A stretch of 21,039 nucleotides of DNA from the NCBI GenBank assembly GCA_030042915.1, contig JASHYS010000220.1:1-21039 (forward strand). Reading direction: 5' to 3'. This DNA comes from Acidobacteriaceae bacterium. GTDB lineage: Bacteria; Acidobacteriota; Terriglobia; Terriglobales; Acidobacteriaceae. Below, one piece after another: positions 6,883 through 14,115 of this stretch (position 1 is its first letter; every line of letters begins with the position of its first letter). The notes under the pieces are model-generated. The model did no database searches, had not been told where the DNA came from, and saw nothing but the letters and a program-made list of their open reading frames with translations. The position numbers were made by a program, and so were the translations under genes.

Positions 6883-9132
6883 ATGACTGCGGACCCCGGG
6901 ATCGTTTACGAATTCGGGCCGTTTCGCATGGATCCGGACAAGCAGGTCCTGCTGCGTGAAAACCAGCCGATTCCCATTACTCCGAAGGCGTTCGAGACGC
7001 TGCTTGCGCTGGTTCGCCGCAGCCGCAACGTAGTGACAAAGGAAGAGCTCATGAAGGAAGTCTGGCCAGACTCGTTTGTCGAGGAGTCGAACCTGAGCCA
7101 GAACATCTTCATGCTGCGCAAAGCGCTGGGAGATAACGCGGAGAACCGCCAATATATCGTGACGCTGCCGGGCAAGGGCTATCGATTCGCAGCGCCGGTT
7201 CGCACGGTGACGCAGCCAGGCGAAGTCCTGGTCGCCCACGCACGGACACGCGCGCAGATCGTGATTGAAGAGAACGAAGCGGGCACGGACCCGGCGTTGA
7301 TCGCGCGCTCTATACCCGTCCTGCCGAGTACAGCGCGGACGCGCAGAGCTTTCTATTTTTACGTTGCGGCTGCCGTTGTTCTCTTGGCTGCCCTGGCGGG
7401 AGTGCTTTTCCTACATCGATCGTCTGCCGCTAACTCCGCTGCCGGCAGAGAGTGGGAGCAGCTAACCTTTTTCACCGATTCAGCTGTCTATCCAGCGTTG
7501 TCGCCGGATGGGCGTATGCTCGCGTTCATCCGGGGAAGCGATTCGTTTATAGGGTCGGGACAGATCTATGTCAAGCTGCTTTCGGGAGGCGAGCCGGTCC
7601 AGCTTACCCACGACTCGAGGACAAAACTAGCCCCGACGTTCTCGCCAGACAACTCCAGCATCGCGTATGGCGTCACGGAGCCCTGGGACACCTGGGAGGT
7701 TCCTGTTCTTGGCGGCGAACCTCATCTCTTGTTACCCAACTCGTCCTCGTTGACTTGGATTGAGCAGGGGAAGCGGCTGCTCTTCTCCGAGTTTAGAGAA
7801 GGCCTGCATCTGGTGGTGGTGAGCACGGATGAGGACCGAGGAAACAGCCGCGATGTCTACCTGCCCGCCGGGAAGCGCAGCATGGCGCATCATTCCTATC
7901 TTTCCCCGGATGGCCGATGGGTACTTATTGTGGAGATGGATAGTCAAGGCAAGATTCTGCCCTGCCGCGTTGTTCCGTTTCCGGAGACAGGTTTGCCACC
8001 CACCAACGAGGTCAAGCTGGTTGGCCCTCCGCAGCGCACATGCATCGCGGGTGCGTGGTCGCCGGACGGCAAGTGGATCTACCTCGCTGCCAGCGAGGAG
8101 CCTGGAGGGGTAGGGCGCGTCGACTGGTTGTCCGGGGCCGGGTCTCACATCTGGCGACAGCGCTTTCCGAACGGAGAGCCCGAGCAAGTGACCTTTGGCC
8201 CGACGACACAAGAAGGAATTGCGATGGCCCCGGACGGCAAGTCGCTGATCACCTCAGTTGGCACACAGGACCGCACCGTGTGGATGCACGACAAGGACGG
8301 AGAGCATCAGATCTCCTCCGAAGGAAGTGCTTCCTCGCCGTCGTTCTCTTCCGACGGTCGCGATCTCTACTTCCTGATGTCCAACGGCCAGACGCACGGC
8401 GAGGAGCTTTGGATGAAGGACCTGGGCAGCGAAAAGGTGGAGAGGGTCCTGCCGGGTTACCCGATGGAGGACTACTCGGTATCGCGAGACGGCAAAGAGG
8501 TTGCCTTTACTATGAACGGCCAGGGCGGCCGCTCGAACATATGGATTGCCCCGACCAGCCGTCGCTCATCCCCCGTGCGCATCTCCTCTGCGGTCGGCGA
8601 AGACACCCCATTGTTGCTGCCCGACGGAGACCTGGTCTTCCGCGCAACCGAGGGTGGCGCGAACTTCATTTATCGCATGAAAGCCGATGGCAGCGACCGC
8701 CGGAAGATCTCTCCGGAGCGGGTTCTTGATCTTTACTCCATCTCACCCGACGGTCGGTGGGCTATTGCCGAGACGCCAGGCTCCGGCGACGAAAAGCATA
8801 TTACGCTGGGCACAGCCAAGGCGTTTGCACTGGATGGAACCGCAGCGGTAACACTGTGTACTGGATACTGCCTGGCGAGTTGGGACACGAGTGGGGGATT
8901 CGTCTACTTCCGATTCCCTCAGGTGAAGGCGGGCTCTTACGCGTTGCCGGTGATGCGTGACTCCGGTCTTCCAAGGATTCCGCCTTCAGCCACAGACATT
9001 GAGGCCATTACGAAGCAGAAGGCCATCACCCTAATCCCCTGGGAAGTGGAGTCGGCCGTGAACCCCTCGGTCTACGCCTACACGCGGCTGAATACGCGCC
9101 GCAATCTGTACCGAATCAGTCTCGGCGATTGA
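6883..9132 (+). CDS. Winged-helix transcriptional regulator with TolB-like propeller (CadC-like layout)
   Basis: A 749-residue one-component regulator. Residues about 9-106 form an OmpR/PhoB-type winged helix (start EFGPFRMDPDK; recognition region EESNLSQNIFMLRKALGD; wing YIVTLPGKGYRF). A linker leads to one membrane helix (about 157-178), then a long C-terminal part with repeated blades such as LSPDGRMLAF, FSPDNSSIAY, WSPDGKWIYL and FSSDGRDLYF, the TolB/WD40-like signature. The layout resembles CadC and ToxR: DNA binding in the cytoplasm, sensing outside. The propeller resembles that of the kinase at the start of the window, so the two may be related sensors with different outputs. The ATG at 6883 gives the full N-terminal strand of the winged helix; no strong ribosome site is visible. 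Target genes are unknown. Confidence 0.9.
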   Translation: MTADPGIVYEFGPFRMDPDKQVLLRENQPIPITPKAFETLLALVRRSRNVVTKEELMKEVWPDSFVEESNLSQNIFMLRKALGDNAENRQYIVTLPGKGYRFAAPVRTVTQPGEVLVAHARTRAQIVIEENEAGTDPALIARSIPVLPSTARTRRAFYFYVAAAVVLLAALAGVLFLHRSSAANSAAGREWEQLTFFTDSAVYPALSPDGRMLAFIRGSDSFIGSGQIYVKLLSGGEPVQLTHDSRTKLAPTFSPDNSSIAYGVTEPWDTWEVPVLGGEPHLLLPNSSSLTWIEQGKRLLFSEFREGLHLVVVSTDEDRGNSRDVYLPAGKRSMAHHSYLSPDGRWVLIVEMDSQGKILPCRVVPFPETGLPPTNEVKLVGPPQRTCIAGAWSPDGKWIYLAASEEPGGVGRVDWLSGAGSHIWRQRFPNGEPEQVTFGPTTQEGIAMAPDGKSLITSVGTQDRTVWMHDKDGEHQISSEGSASSPSFSSDGRDLYFLMSNGQTHGEELWMKDLGSEKVERVLPGYPMEDYSVSRDGKEVAFTMNGQGGRSNIWIAPTSRRSSPVRISSAVGEDTPLLLPDGDLVFRATEGGANFIYRMKADGSDRRKISPERVLDLYSISPDGRWAIAETPGSGDEKHITLGTAKAFALDGTAAVTLCTGYCLASWDTSGGFVYFRFPQVKAGSYALPVMRDSGLPRIPPSATDIEAITKQKAITLIPWEVESAVNPSVYAYTRLNTRRNLYRISLGD

Positions 9133-9290
9133 CTCCACAGTTCCGTTGCCCTCGGCTCAGTTTTCGTTCGGATTCCGGCCCTGTTGATCTTTGTGGATCG
9201 TTTGTGCTTTGACTGCTACAAAATCGACTACACCAGAAGGTGCCTGTTTGTTTTTCATCGTGTTCTCGCCGCCGGAACCCTTCTCATTAA

Positions 9291-9377
9291 TTCCGACATG
9301 CCCTCCGTGGCAATCCGGCGTTTTCCAACGACGGCGGCAGGACATGGGAGCGAAATTTCGTCGCGACACTGACCCGC
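9291..9377 (+). pseudogene. C-terminal scrap of a paralogue of the next gene
   Basis: After a TAA at 9288-9290 the frame reads AFSNDGGRTWERNFVATLTR (9318-9377). This closely matches the C-terminus of the following gene, AFSDDAGKTWEPNWIMTFTR. The scrap is in the same frame as that gene and no stop separates them. It looks like the end of a tandem duplicate whose main body has been lost. Confidence 0.7.
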
Positions 9378-9404
9378 GATGAAGAAACACCGACGGGCGA
9401 CGAG

Positions 9405-9893
9405 ATGCATTTAGATCCTGCTACGAGCGCATCCGATGGTGCACACGACTTCGACTTCAATTTCGGCGTGTGGAAGACCCATATACGGCGCCTTCAAAAT
9501 CCTCTAACCGGTTCACGCGCTTGGACCGAATACGACGGCACTTCAGTGGTTAGCAAAGTCTGGGGAGGGCGGGCGAGCCTTTTTGAACTCGAAGCTACGG
9601 GACCAGCAGGACACATCGCCGGCGTTGGGTTGCGGCTCTTCAACCCACAATCACATCAATGGAGCCTGAACTGGGCAAGCGGCTCAAACCCCGTCATGAC
9701 AACTCCTATGGTTGGCAGGTTTGTCCATGGACAAGGGCGGTTCTACGACCAGGAAGAATTCCAAGGAAGAATCATCATGGCCCGCAATGGTTTTTTCGAC
9801 ATCACTCCGGACTCGAGCCGCTTTGAACAGGCGTTTTCTGACGATGCCGGAAAGACCTGGGAACCAAATTGGATCATGACCTTCACTCGATAG
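9405..9893 (+). CDS. DUF1579-like small protein, function unknown
   Basis: A 162-residue protein starting MHLDPATSASDGAHDFDFNFG and then VWKTHIRRL, ending in GKTWEPNWIMTFTR. The pattern (a D-F-D-F-x-x-G-x-W opening, a central LRLFNP strand, and a final SFSxDxGKTWExNW strand) fits a lipocalin-like beta-barrel family resembling DUF1579. Biochemical role is unknown. The ATG at 9405 lies just before the conserved opening and has only a weak ribosome site. The frame is open further upstream to 9291, so a longer product fused to the paralogue scrap cannot be excluded. It stands alone and converges on the radical SAM gene. Confidence 0.7.
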   Translation: MHLDPATSASDGAHDFDFNFGVWKTHIRRLQNPLTGSRAWTEYDGTSVVSKVWGGRASLFELEATGPAGHIAGVGLRLFNPQSHQWSLNWASGSNPVMTTPMVGRFVHGQGRFYDQEEFQGRIIMARNGFFDITPDSSRFEQAFSDDAGKTWEPNWIMTFTR

Positions 9894-10001
9894 GTCTTGA
9901 TCGCCTCCACTCTCATGCTGATGGTACGCGACGCCCATCGCCTCCTAATCGGATCGTCGAATCCACTGTCGGGTTTTCACGCCTATCTGTATGCCCATGT
10001 G

Positions 10002-11147
10002 TCAGGCTCCTTGGAGCACATAAAGAGTAGATGCTTTCTTCAGCGCAGGAGGTGGCGGAACATATCCCTTAGGAGTATAGGAACAGCAAGGCTCTTCCCC
10101 AAAAGGATTCCCGGTGAGCGCGTAAGCGCGAGCGCGGGATCCGCCACAGATGTGCTTGAATTCGCATGCTCCGCATTTGCCTTCGAGCATCGCAGGATTG
10201 CGCAACGACTGAAAAAGCGGGGATTCACGATAGACCTCCGCAAGCAGCTGGTTACGGATGTTCCCAGCGGGAGCAGGCAGAAAACCGCTGGGGAAGACCT
10301 CGCCGATGTGCGATATGAAGACAAAGCCTTTGCCATCGTTCAGCCCGCGGGGCGCGCGCCCAATGGTGTCGGGTAGCTTTTCCGGCGTTTCGATAGCTGT
10401 ACCCATTCGGCGTTCGGCTGCGCGCTGCTGCAGAAAGTATCGGCGATAGTGTTGCGCTTCGGTGGTCTTGATATCGAAGCCGGCGGTCTTTGACAGTTGA
10501 TAGATCTTCGCAAACACCTCTTCGAACTCGTCGGCGTTGAGCAGATCGTTCAACTTCCCCCGACCTGTCGGAACAAGAAAAAACACGCTCCAAAGCGTAA
10601 TGCGCAGAGTCTCCATCAAAGCTACGATCGCATCAATTTCTCCGATATTCCTGCGACTGAAAGTAGTGTTGATCTGAGCAGGGAGACCAGCCTCGTTCGC
10701 CCAGCGAACGGCATCAAGGGTGCGCGCGAATGATCCGCTCATGCCGCGGAATGTATCGTGGGTTAGTGAACTCGCGCCGTCCATACTCACGGCCAGCCGC
10801 GCCAAGCCTGCTTCCTTCAGGCGGAATACGATCTCCCGCGTAAGCAGCGGAGTTGCACTGGGTGTCAATGAGACACGAATGCCCACCTTTCGGGCGTGGG
10901 CAATAAGGTCGAAGAGGTCGGGGCGCTTGATCGGGTCTCCGCCTGTGAGAACAAATACGGGAACCCGCAAGGCCGCAATCTGATCAATCAAGCCCTTGCC
11001 CTCTTCGGTGGTGAGCTCCATCGGATGCCGGTCAGGCTGGGCGGATGCGCGGCAATGAACACAGGCCAGATCGCAGGCTTGCGTCACTTCCCAGATGGCA
11101 AGAAACGGTCGTTCGTCGAAATCATTCGCGCTCAAAAGTGGACTCAT
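10002..11147 (-). CDS. Radical SAM/SPASM enzyme (TIGR04053-like)
   Basis: A 381-residue radical SAM protein. The 4Fe-4S motif is CDLACVHC (Cys25, Cys29, Cys32) in the context WEVTQACDLACVHCRA, as in NirJ/AhbC/AhbD-type enzymes. The SAM-binding GGDP lies at 69-72. The C-terminus holds a second cysteine set (Cys325, 328, 334, 354, 355) in CGACEFKHICGG and EEPCC, a SPASM-like auxiliary cluster. It probably modifies haem or a peptide; the substrate is unknown. The frame is open to 11297, but that would overlap the divergent regulator gene by 85 bases; ATG 11147 places the start just before the conserved domain. The regulator palindrome at 11181-11196 is centred 41.5 bases upstream of this ATG, the usual activating distance from a transcription start, so a leaderless or near-leaderless message is possible. 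Confidence 0.85.
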   Translation of the reverse strand: MSPLLSANDFDERPFLAIWEVTQACDLACVHCRASAQPDRHPMELTTEEGKGLIDQIAALRVPVFVLTGGDPIKRPDLFDLIAHARKVGIRVSLTPSATPLLTREIVFRLKEAGLARLAVSMDGASSLTHDTFRGMSGSFARTLDAVRWANEAGLPAQINTTFSRRNIGEIDAIVALMETLRITLWSVFFLVPTGRGKLNDLLNADEFEEVFAKIYQLSKTAGFDIKTTEAQHYRRYFLQQRAAERRMGTAIETPEKLPDTIGRAPRGLNDGKGFVFISHIGEVFPSGFLPAPAGNIRNQLLAEVYRESPLFQSLRNPAMLEGKCGACEFKHICGGSRARAYALTGNPFGEEPCCSYTPKGYVPPPPALKKASTLYVLQGA

Positions 11148-11180
11148 ACATCGATTGAAACCCGATGCTCCCTGGCCGGC

Positions 11181-11196
11181 AGTGACCAAAGTCGCT
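11181..11196. promoter_or_regulatory. Predicted Crp/Fnr-family operator, site 1 (radical SAM / regulator)
   Basis: AGTGAC-CAAA-GTCGCT, an inverted repeat with one mismatch. The same 16 bases occur at 11926-11941. It lies in the 65-base gap between the divergent radical SAM gene and crp-type gene. On the plus strand TAGAAT (11201-11206) is a good -10 box that would start transcription near 11213, the GTG start; the operator would sit between -35 and -10, a repressing position. On the other strand it is correctly placed for activation. Confidence 0.75.
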
Positions 11197-11212
11197 CCTG
11201 TAGAATTTTCCC

Positions 11213-11911
11213 GTGACCCCGCCACGCACTGATTTGGCCCCCGTCCTCGAGAAGACCGCGCTGCTCTCGAACCTTTCGCGCGAGGAATTGCAGACACTCG
11301 CTGCCCGTACCGTGCGCAAGCTCTTCAGCGCCGGCGAACTCCTGTTCTCTGAAGGAGAGCCCTGCAGCGGCCTACACATCATTTCAAGGGGCAAGGTTCG
11401 CATCTTCAAGACATCGGTCAACGGGCGGGAACAGGTACTGGCCGTGAATGTCCCCGGAGAATCGGTCGCCGAATTGCCCGTGTTCGACGGCGGCCCGTAT
11501 CCAGCTTCAGCCGTGGCCACTGAAGAAACAGAGATAGCGTTCATCTCACGACGCGATTTTCACGCTTACTGCCTGGAGCATCCCGAGGTTCCCCTCAAGG
11601 TGCTTTCCGTAGTAGGGGCGCGCCTGAGGCGGCTGGTAGGCATCATTGAGGAGCTCTCGTTTACCACCATCCGCCAGAGGCTCATCGCCATGCTGGTGAA
11701 ACTGGCGCAGGGCGAGGGCAAACCGACGGATCGCGGTATTGAGATTCAATTGCCCGCAACACACCAGGAACTGGCCAATCAGCTGGGCACGGTGCGAGAG
11801 TTGATTTCAAGGAATCTGATGCGCCTTCAGGCCGAGGGGCTTATTGACGTAGACGCCCGGCAGATTGTCATCCGGGACTTGAAGGGGCTGAGCGCCCTGC
11901 TCGAATCCTGA
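11213..11911 (+). CDS. Crp/Fnr-family transcriptional regulator (probable NO/nitrosative-stress regulator)
   Basis: A 232-residue regulator. Residues about 15-130 form the cyclic-nucleotide-binding-like beta-roll (SEGEPCSGLHIISRGKVRIF, then PGESVAELPVF), followed by the long dimer helix (about 127-150) and a winged helix (about 153-228). The recognition helix is TVRELISRNL, with Arg195, Glu196, Ser199 and Arg200. RExxxR is the CRP contact set that reads GTGA; the ExxSR part is FNR-like. There is no N-terminal FNR cysteine cluster; only Cys51 and Cys120 are present, so direct O2 sensing by Fe-S is unlikely. A DNR/NnrR-like NO role is inferred from neighbours. The GTG start has no clear ribosome site and lies where a TAGAAT promoter would begin its transcript, so it may be leaderless and self-repressed through site 1. 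Confidence 0.88.
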   Translation: MTPPRTDLAPVLEKTALLSNLSREELQTLAARTVRKLFSAGELLFSEGEPCSGLHIISRGKVRIFKTSVNGREQVLAVNVPGESVAELPVFDGGPYPASAVATEETEIAFISRRDFHAYCLEHPEVPLKVLSVVGARLRRLVGIIEELSFTTIRQRLIAMLVKLAQGEGKPTDRGIEIQLPATHQELANQLGTVRELISRNLMRLQAEGLIDVDARQIVIRDLKGLSALLES

Positions 11912-11925
11912 CAAAAACATCCGGG

Positions 11926-11941
11926 AGTGACCAAAGTCGCT
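11926..11941. promoter_or_regulatory. Predicted Crp/Fnr-family operator, site 2 (ric)
   Basis: AGTGAC-CAAA-GTCGCT, identical over 16 bases to the site at 11181-11196. It lies in the 75-base gap between the regulator and the ric-type gene, centred 53.5 bases before ATG 11987. Activation at -41.5 would start transcription near 11975, leaving a short leader. This suggests ric and nnrS have their own promoter under the adjacent regulator. Confidence 0.75.
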
Positions 11942-11986
11942 GTGGCGTGAACCGGCGCTCTTTACCGTTACAGGTGGAGAGTGAAC

Positions 11987-12718
11987 ATGGCCACTGCAAC
12001 CCAGTCCATCCGTGAGATCATCACCGCCGAGCCGTCTGCCGCGGCGGTCCTCGAACGCTTTGAAATCGACCTCTGCTCACAGGCCGATGACCAGCTCGAA
12101 CGCGCCTGCGCCGACCTGCAGCTGTCTATAGAGCAGGTTCTCGAGAAGCTTGCGGATGCCGAATCACGTGCGAATGGCGCGATATCGCCGGATGTCGAGA
12201 CTTACTCGCTCACCCGTCTGATCCAGCACATAGTCCGCACACATCATCAGACCGTTCGCCAGGAACTGCCGCGCTTTGTCGCGTTGTCGCGGAAGATTGC
12301 GGGCAAGCATGGCGAGAAGGCTCCGCAGTACAGGACGGCGGCAATGCTGATCGAGCAGCTTTGCACCGACATGTTCGCCCATCTTGCAAAAGAAGAGCAA
12401 GTGCTCTTTCCCTACATCGTCCGCCTGGAGGAGGCGGCAGAAGATCGTTCGGCTGCGCCTTCTGCCTACTTTCGGTCCGTGACGCAGCCGGTCGCCATGA
12501 TGATCCATGAGCATGACGCCGCCGAAGGCATCGTCGCGCAATTGCGCCAGCTCACCAACGGATTTGAGCCGCCAGCATGGGCCTGCCCGAGAAACGCAGC
12601 CTTTCATGCAAGTCTGGCAGCCTTTGCAAGTGACCTGCGGCATCACGTGCATCTTGAAAACGACCTGCTTTTCCCACGAGCTATCGTGCTCGAAGCCGAA
12701 CTTTCAGAACGGAGGTAG
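11987..12718 (+). CDS. ric: RIC/ScdA/YtfE-type di-iron protein (iron-sulfur cluster repair)
   Basis: A 243-residue protein thought to repair Fe-S centres damaged by NO or oxidants. Residues about 6-58 form the ScdA N-terminal domain (DUF542-like). The hemerythrin-like four-helix part (about 78-240) carries the expected iron ligands: His87 in RTHHQTVRQELP, His132 and Glu136/137 in AHLAKEEQVLFP, His174/176 in MMIHEHD, and His219/220 with Glu224 in RHHVHLENDLLFP. Oddly, the CC motif usual in the N-terminal domain is reduced to a single Cys30 (IDLCSQADDQ). ATG 11987 is preferred over GTG 11981 because GGTGGAGAG lies about seven bases before it. The stop is followed by nnrS within two bases, so the two form an operon. 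Confidence 0.88.
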   Translation: MATATQSIREIITAEPSAAAVLERFEIDLCSQADDQLERACADLQLSIEQVLEKLADAESRANGAISPDVETYSLTRLIQHIVRTHHQTVRQELPRFVALSRKIAGKHGEKAPQYRTAAMLIEQLCTDMFAHLAKEEQVLFPYIVRLEEAAEDRSAAPSAYFRSVTQPVAMMIHEHDAAEGIVAQLRQLTNGFEPPAWACPRNAAFHASLAAFASDLRHHVHLENDLLFPRAIVLEAELSERR

Positions 12719-12720
12719 TG

Positions 12721-14115
12721 ATGACCGCGATTGCAAACCCCAGCGCAAAGATGCTTCCGCCAATCCTCGACAGTACGCCTGCCCTTGCCGGTCTTGAACG
12801 AACGAAAAGCCTGATTTTGCGCGCTTGGATTGCGGCAGGCATGTTTTTTATGGCATTGCCCGGAACCTTACTCGGCTTTTCGAACCTGATGGCCATCAGT
12901 GCCCACCATGGGGCCGCGGGCCTGCCCCCTGCATGGATGGAAGGCCATGGCCACGCGCAGGTTTTCGGATGGATTGGCAGTTTCATCCTGGGGATTGGCT
13001 TCTACTCGCAGCCGGCTCGTGGCAGGTCAGTGACGCGCATTCCGCTTTCGTGCTTTGGCTTGTGGGTTACGGGAGTGGCGCTGCGCTGGGCCGCAAACAT
13101 CTACGGCTGGCACTGGCGGATTCTCCTGCCTCTCTCTGCGGGGTTTGAGCTCATCGCCGTTCTGCTATTCCTCACTGCTGCATCGCATCACAAACTTCCC
13201 AATGAACCGGCCGACAACAGCTGGAGGCCACGCATGGAATTGTGGATGGTCTCTGTTCTGACGGGAACGGCCGGGCTGGCCGCTGCCGTAAGCTTCAACT
13301 TCGTCGAGTGCGTGCGATTGGCTCTTGCCGGTGTGTCGCCTTCGTTCCCCCACGCACTCGATCAGAGGTATCTCGTGATCCTCGGCTGGGGATTCATCGT
13401 GCCCGTGGTTTGGGGATTCTCAGCGCGGTGGCTGCCGGCCTTCCTTGGACTCGTGAGACCAAACAGTCGCCTGTTGGGCGCAGCATTGCTTCTTAATGTG
13501 CTCGGGGTGGTGATCGGCGTTTGTGGGCAGATAAGAATTGCAGTCTTGTTCATGACAGCCGGTGCCATTCTTAGCGGAACAGCATTGCGGCTCGTGAAGC
13601 GGCCGAATGCAAGAGCGAAAACGCAGGGAGTTCACCCAAGCTTTCCCATCTTTGCGCGCATTCCATATCTGTGGCTTGCGATTGCGGGAGCGCTAAGTGT
13701 GTGGGCAGCATTCAGCGATGTGCATGGCGGCATTTGGGGTGCGTCTCGGCATGCGCTCACGGTCGGCTTTGCGGCGACCATGGTCTTTGCGATTGGTCCA
13801 CGTATCCTTCCGCACTTCGGTGGGATCGTTCGCATCTTCAGCACGCGCCTGATGCTTTTGAGCTTGTTGCTGCTGCAAGTGGGCTGCACGCTTCGAGTTT
13901 CATCTGAACCTCTGGCCTACGAAGGCATCTTTTTCTATGCGTGGAAGGTGCTGCCGCTCTCCGGAATGCTCGAACTCTCCGGCGTGCTTGTCTTTGCGGC
14001 AAATATCTTACTCACGTTTGCATTCGGCCGCACGGCCTTCGCGCAAAGCCGCGCGGGACAAATCACAACTCACAGAGCCGTGGAGTCGTCCACCGCTTGC
14101 GGATGCGCCCACTGA
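12721..14115 (+). CDS. nnrS: NnrS family haem-copper membrane protein
   Basis: A 464-residue polytopic membrane protein with about 12 hydrophobic segments. Family landmarks are WMEGHGHAQVFGWIGSFILG near the start, HGGIWGASRHALTVGF, and MVFAIGPRILPHFGG. NnrS proteins are linked to NO and nitrosative stress, are reported to bind haem and copper, and are often controlled by NO-responsive Crp/Fnr regulators. ATG 12721 follows GGAGG (12711-12715) inside the end of ric; an overlapping GTG at 12718 is less likely. The 3' end overlaps the convergent membrane-protein gene by 46 bases. The Cys/His-containing tail (STACGCAH) is encoded in the overlap. Confidence 0.92.
   Translation: MTAIANPSAKMLPPILDSTPALAGLERTKSLILRAWIAAGMFFMALPGTLLGFSNLMAISAHHGAAGLPPAWMEGHGHAQVFGWIGSFILGIGFYSQPARGRSVTRIPLSCFGLWVTGVALRWAANIYGWHWRILLPLSAGFELIAVLLFLTAASHHKLPNEPADNSWRPRMELWMVSVLTGTAGLAAAVSFNFVECVRLALAGVSPSFPHALDQRYLVILGWGFIVPVVWGFSARWLPAFLGLVRPNSRLLGAALLLNVLGVVIGVCGQIRIAVLFMTAGAILSGTALRLVKRPNARAKTQGVHPSFPIFARIPYLWLAIAGALSVWAAFSDVHGGIWGASRHALTVGFAATMVFAIGPRILPHFGGIVRIFSTRLMLLSLLLLQVGCTLRVSSEPLAYEGIFFYAWKVLPLSGMLELSGVLVFAANILLTFAFGRTAFAQSRAGQITTHRAVESSTACGCAH

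Noticed and set aside
10720..11216. Plus-strand open frames across the radical SAM gene
   Set aside because: They are shadows: the minus strand encodes a full-length enzyme with correct cysteine motifs over the same bases.
11148..11297. Longer radical SAM protein starting at 11297
   Set aside because: The extension is Arg/Gly/Ser-rich, unlike the family, and would overlap the divergent regulator gene by 85 bases.
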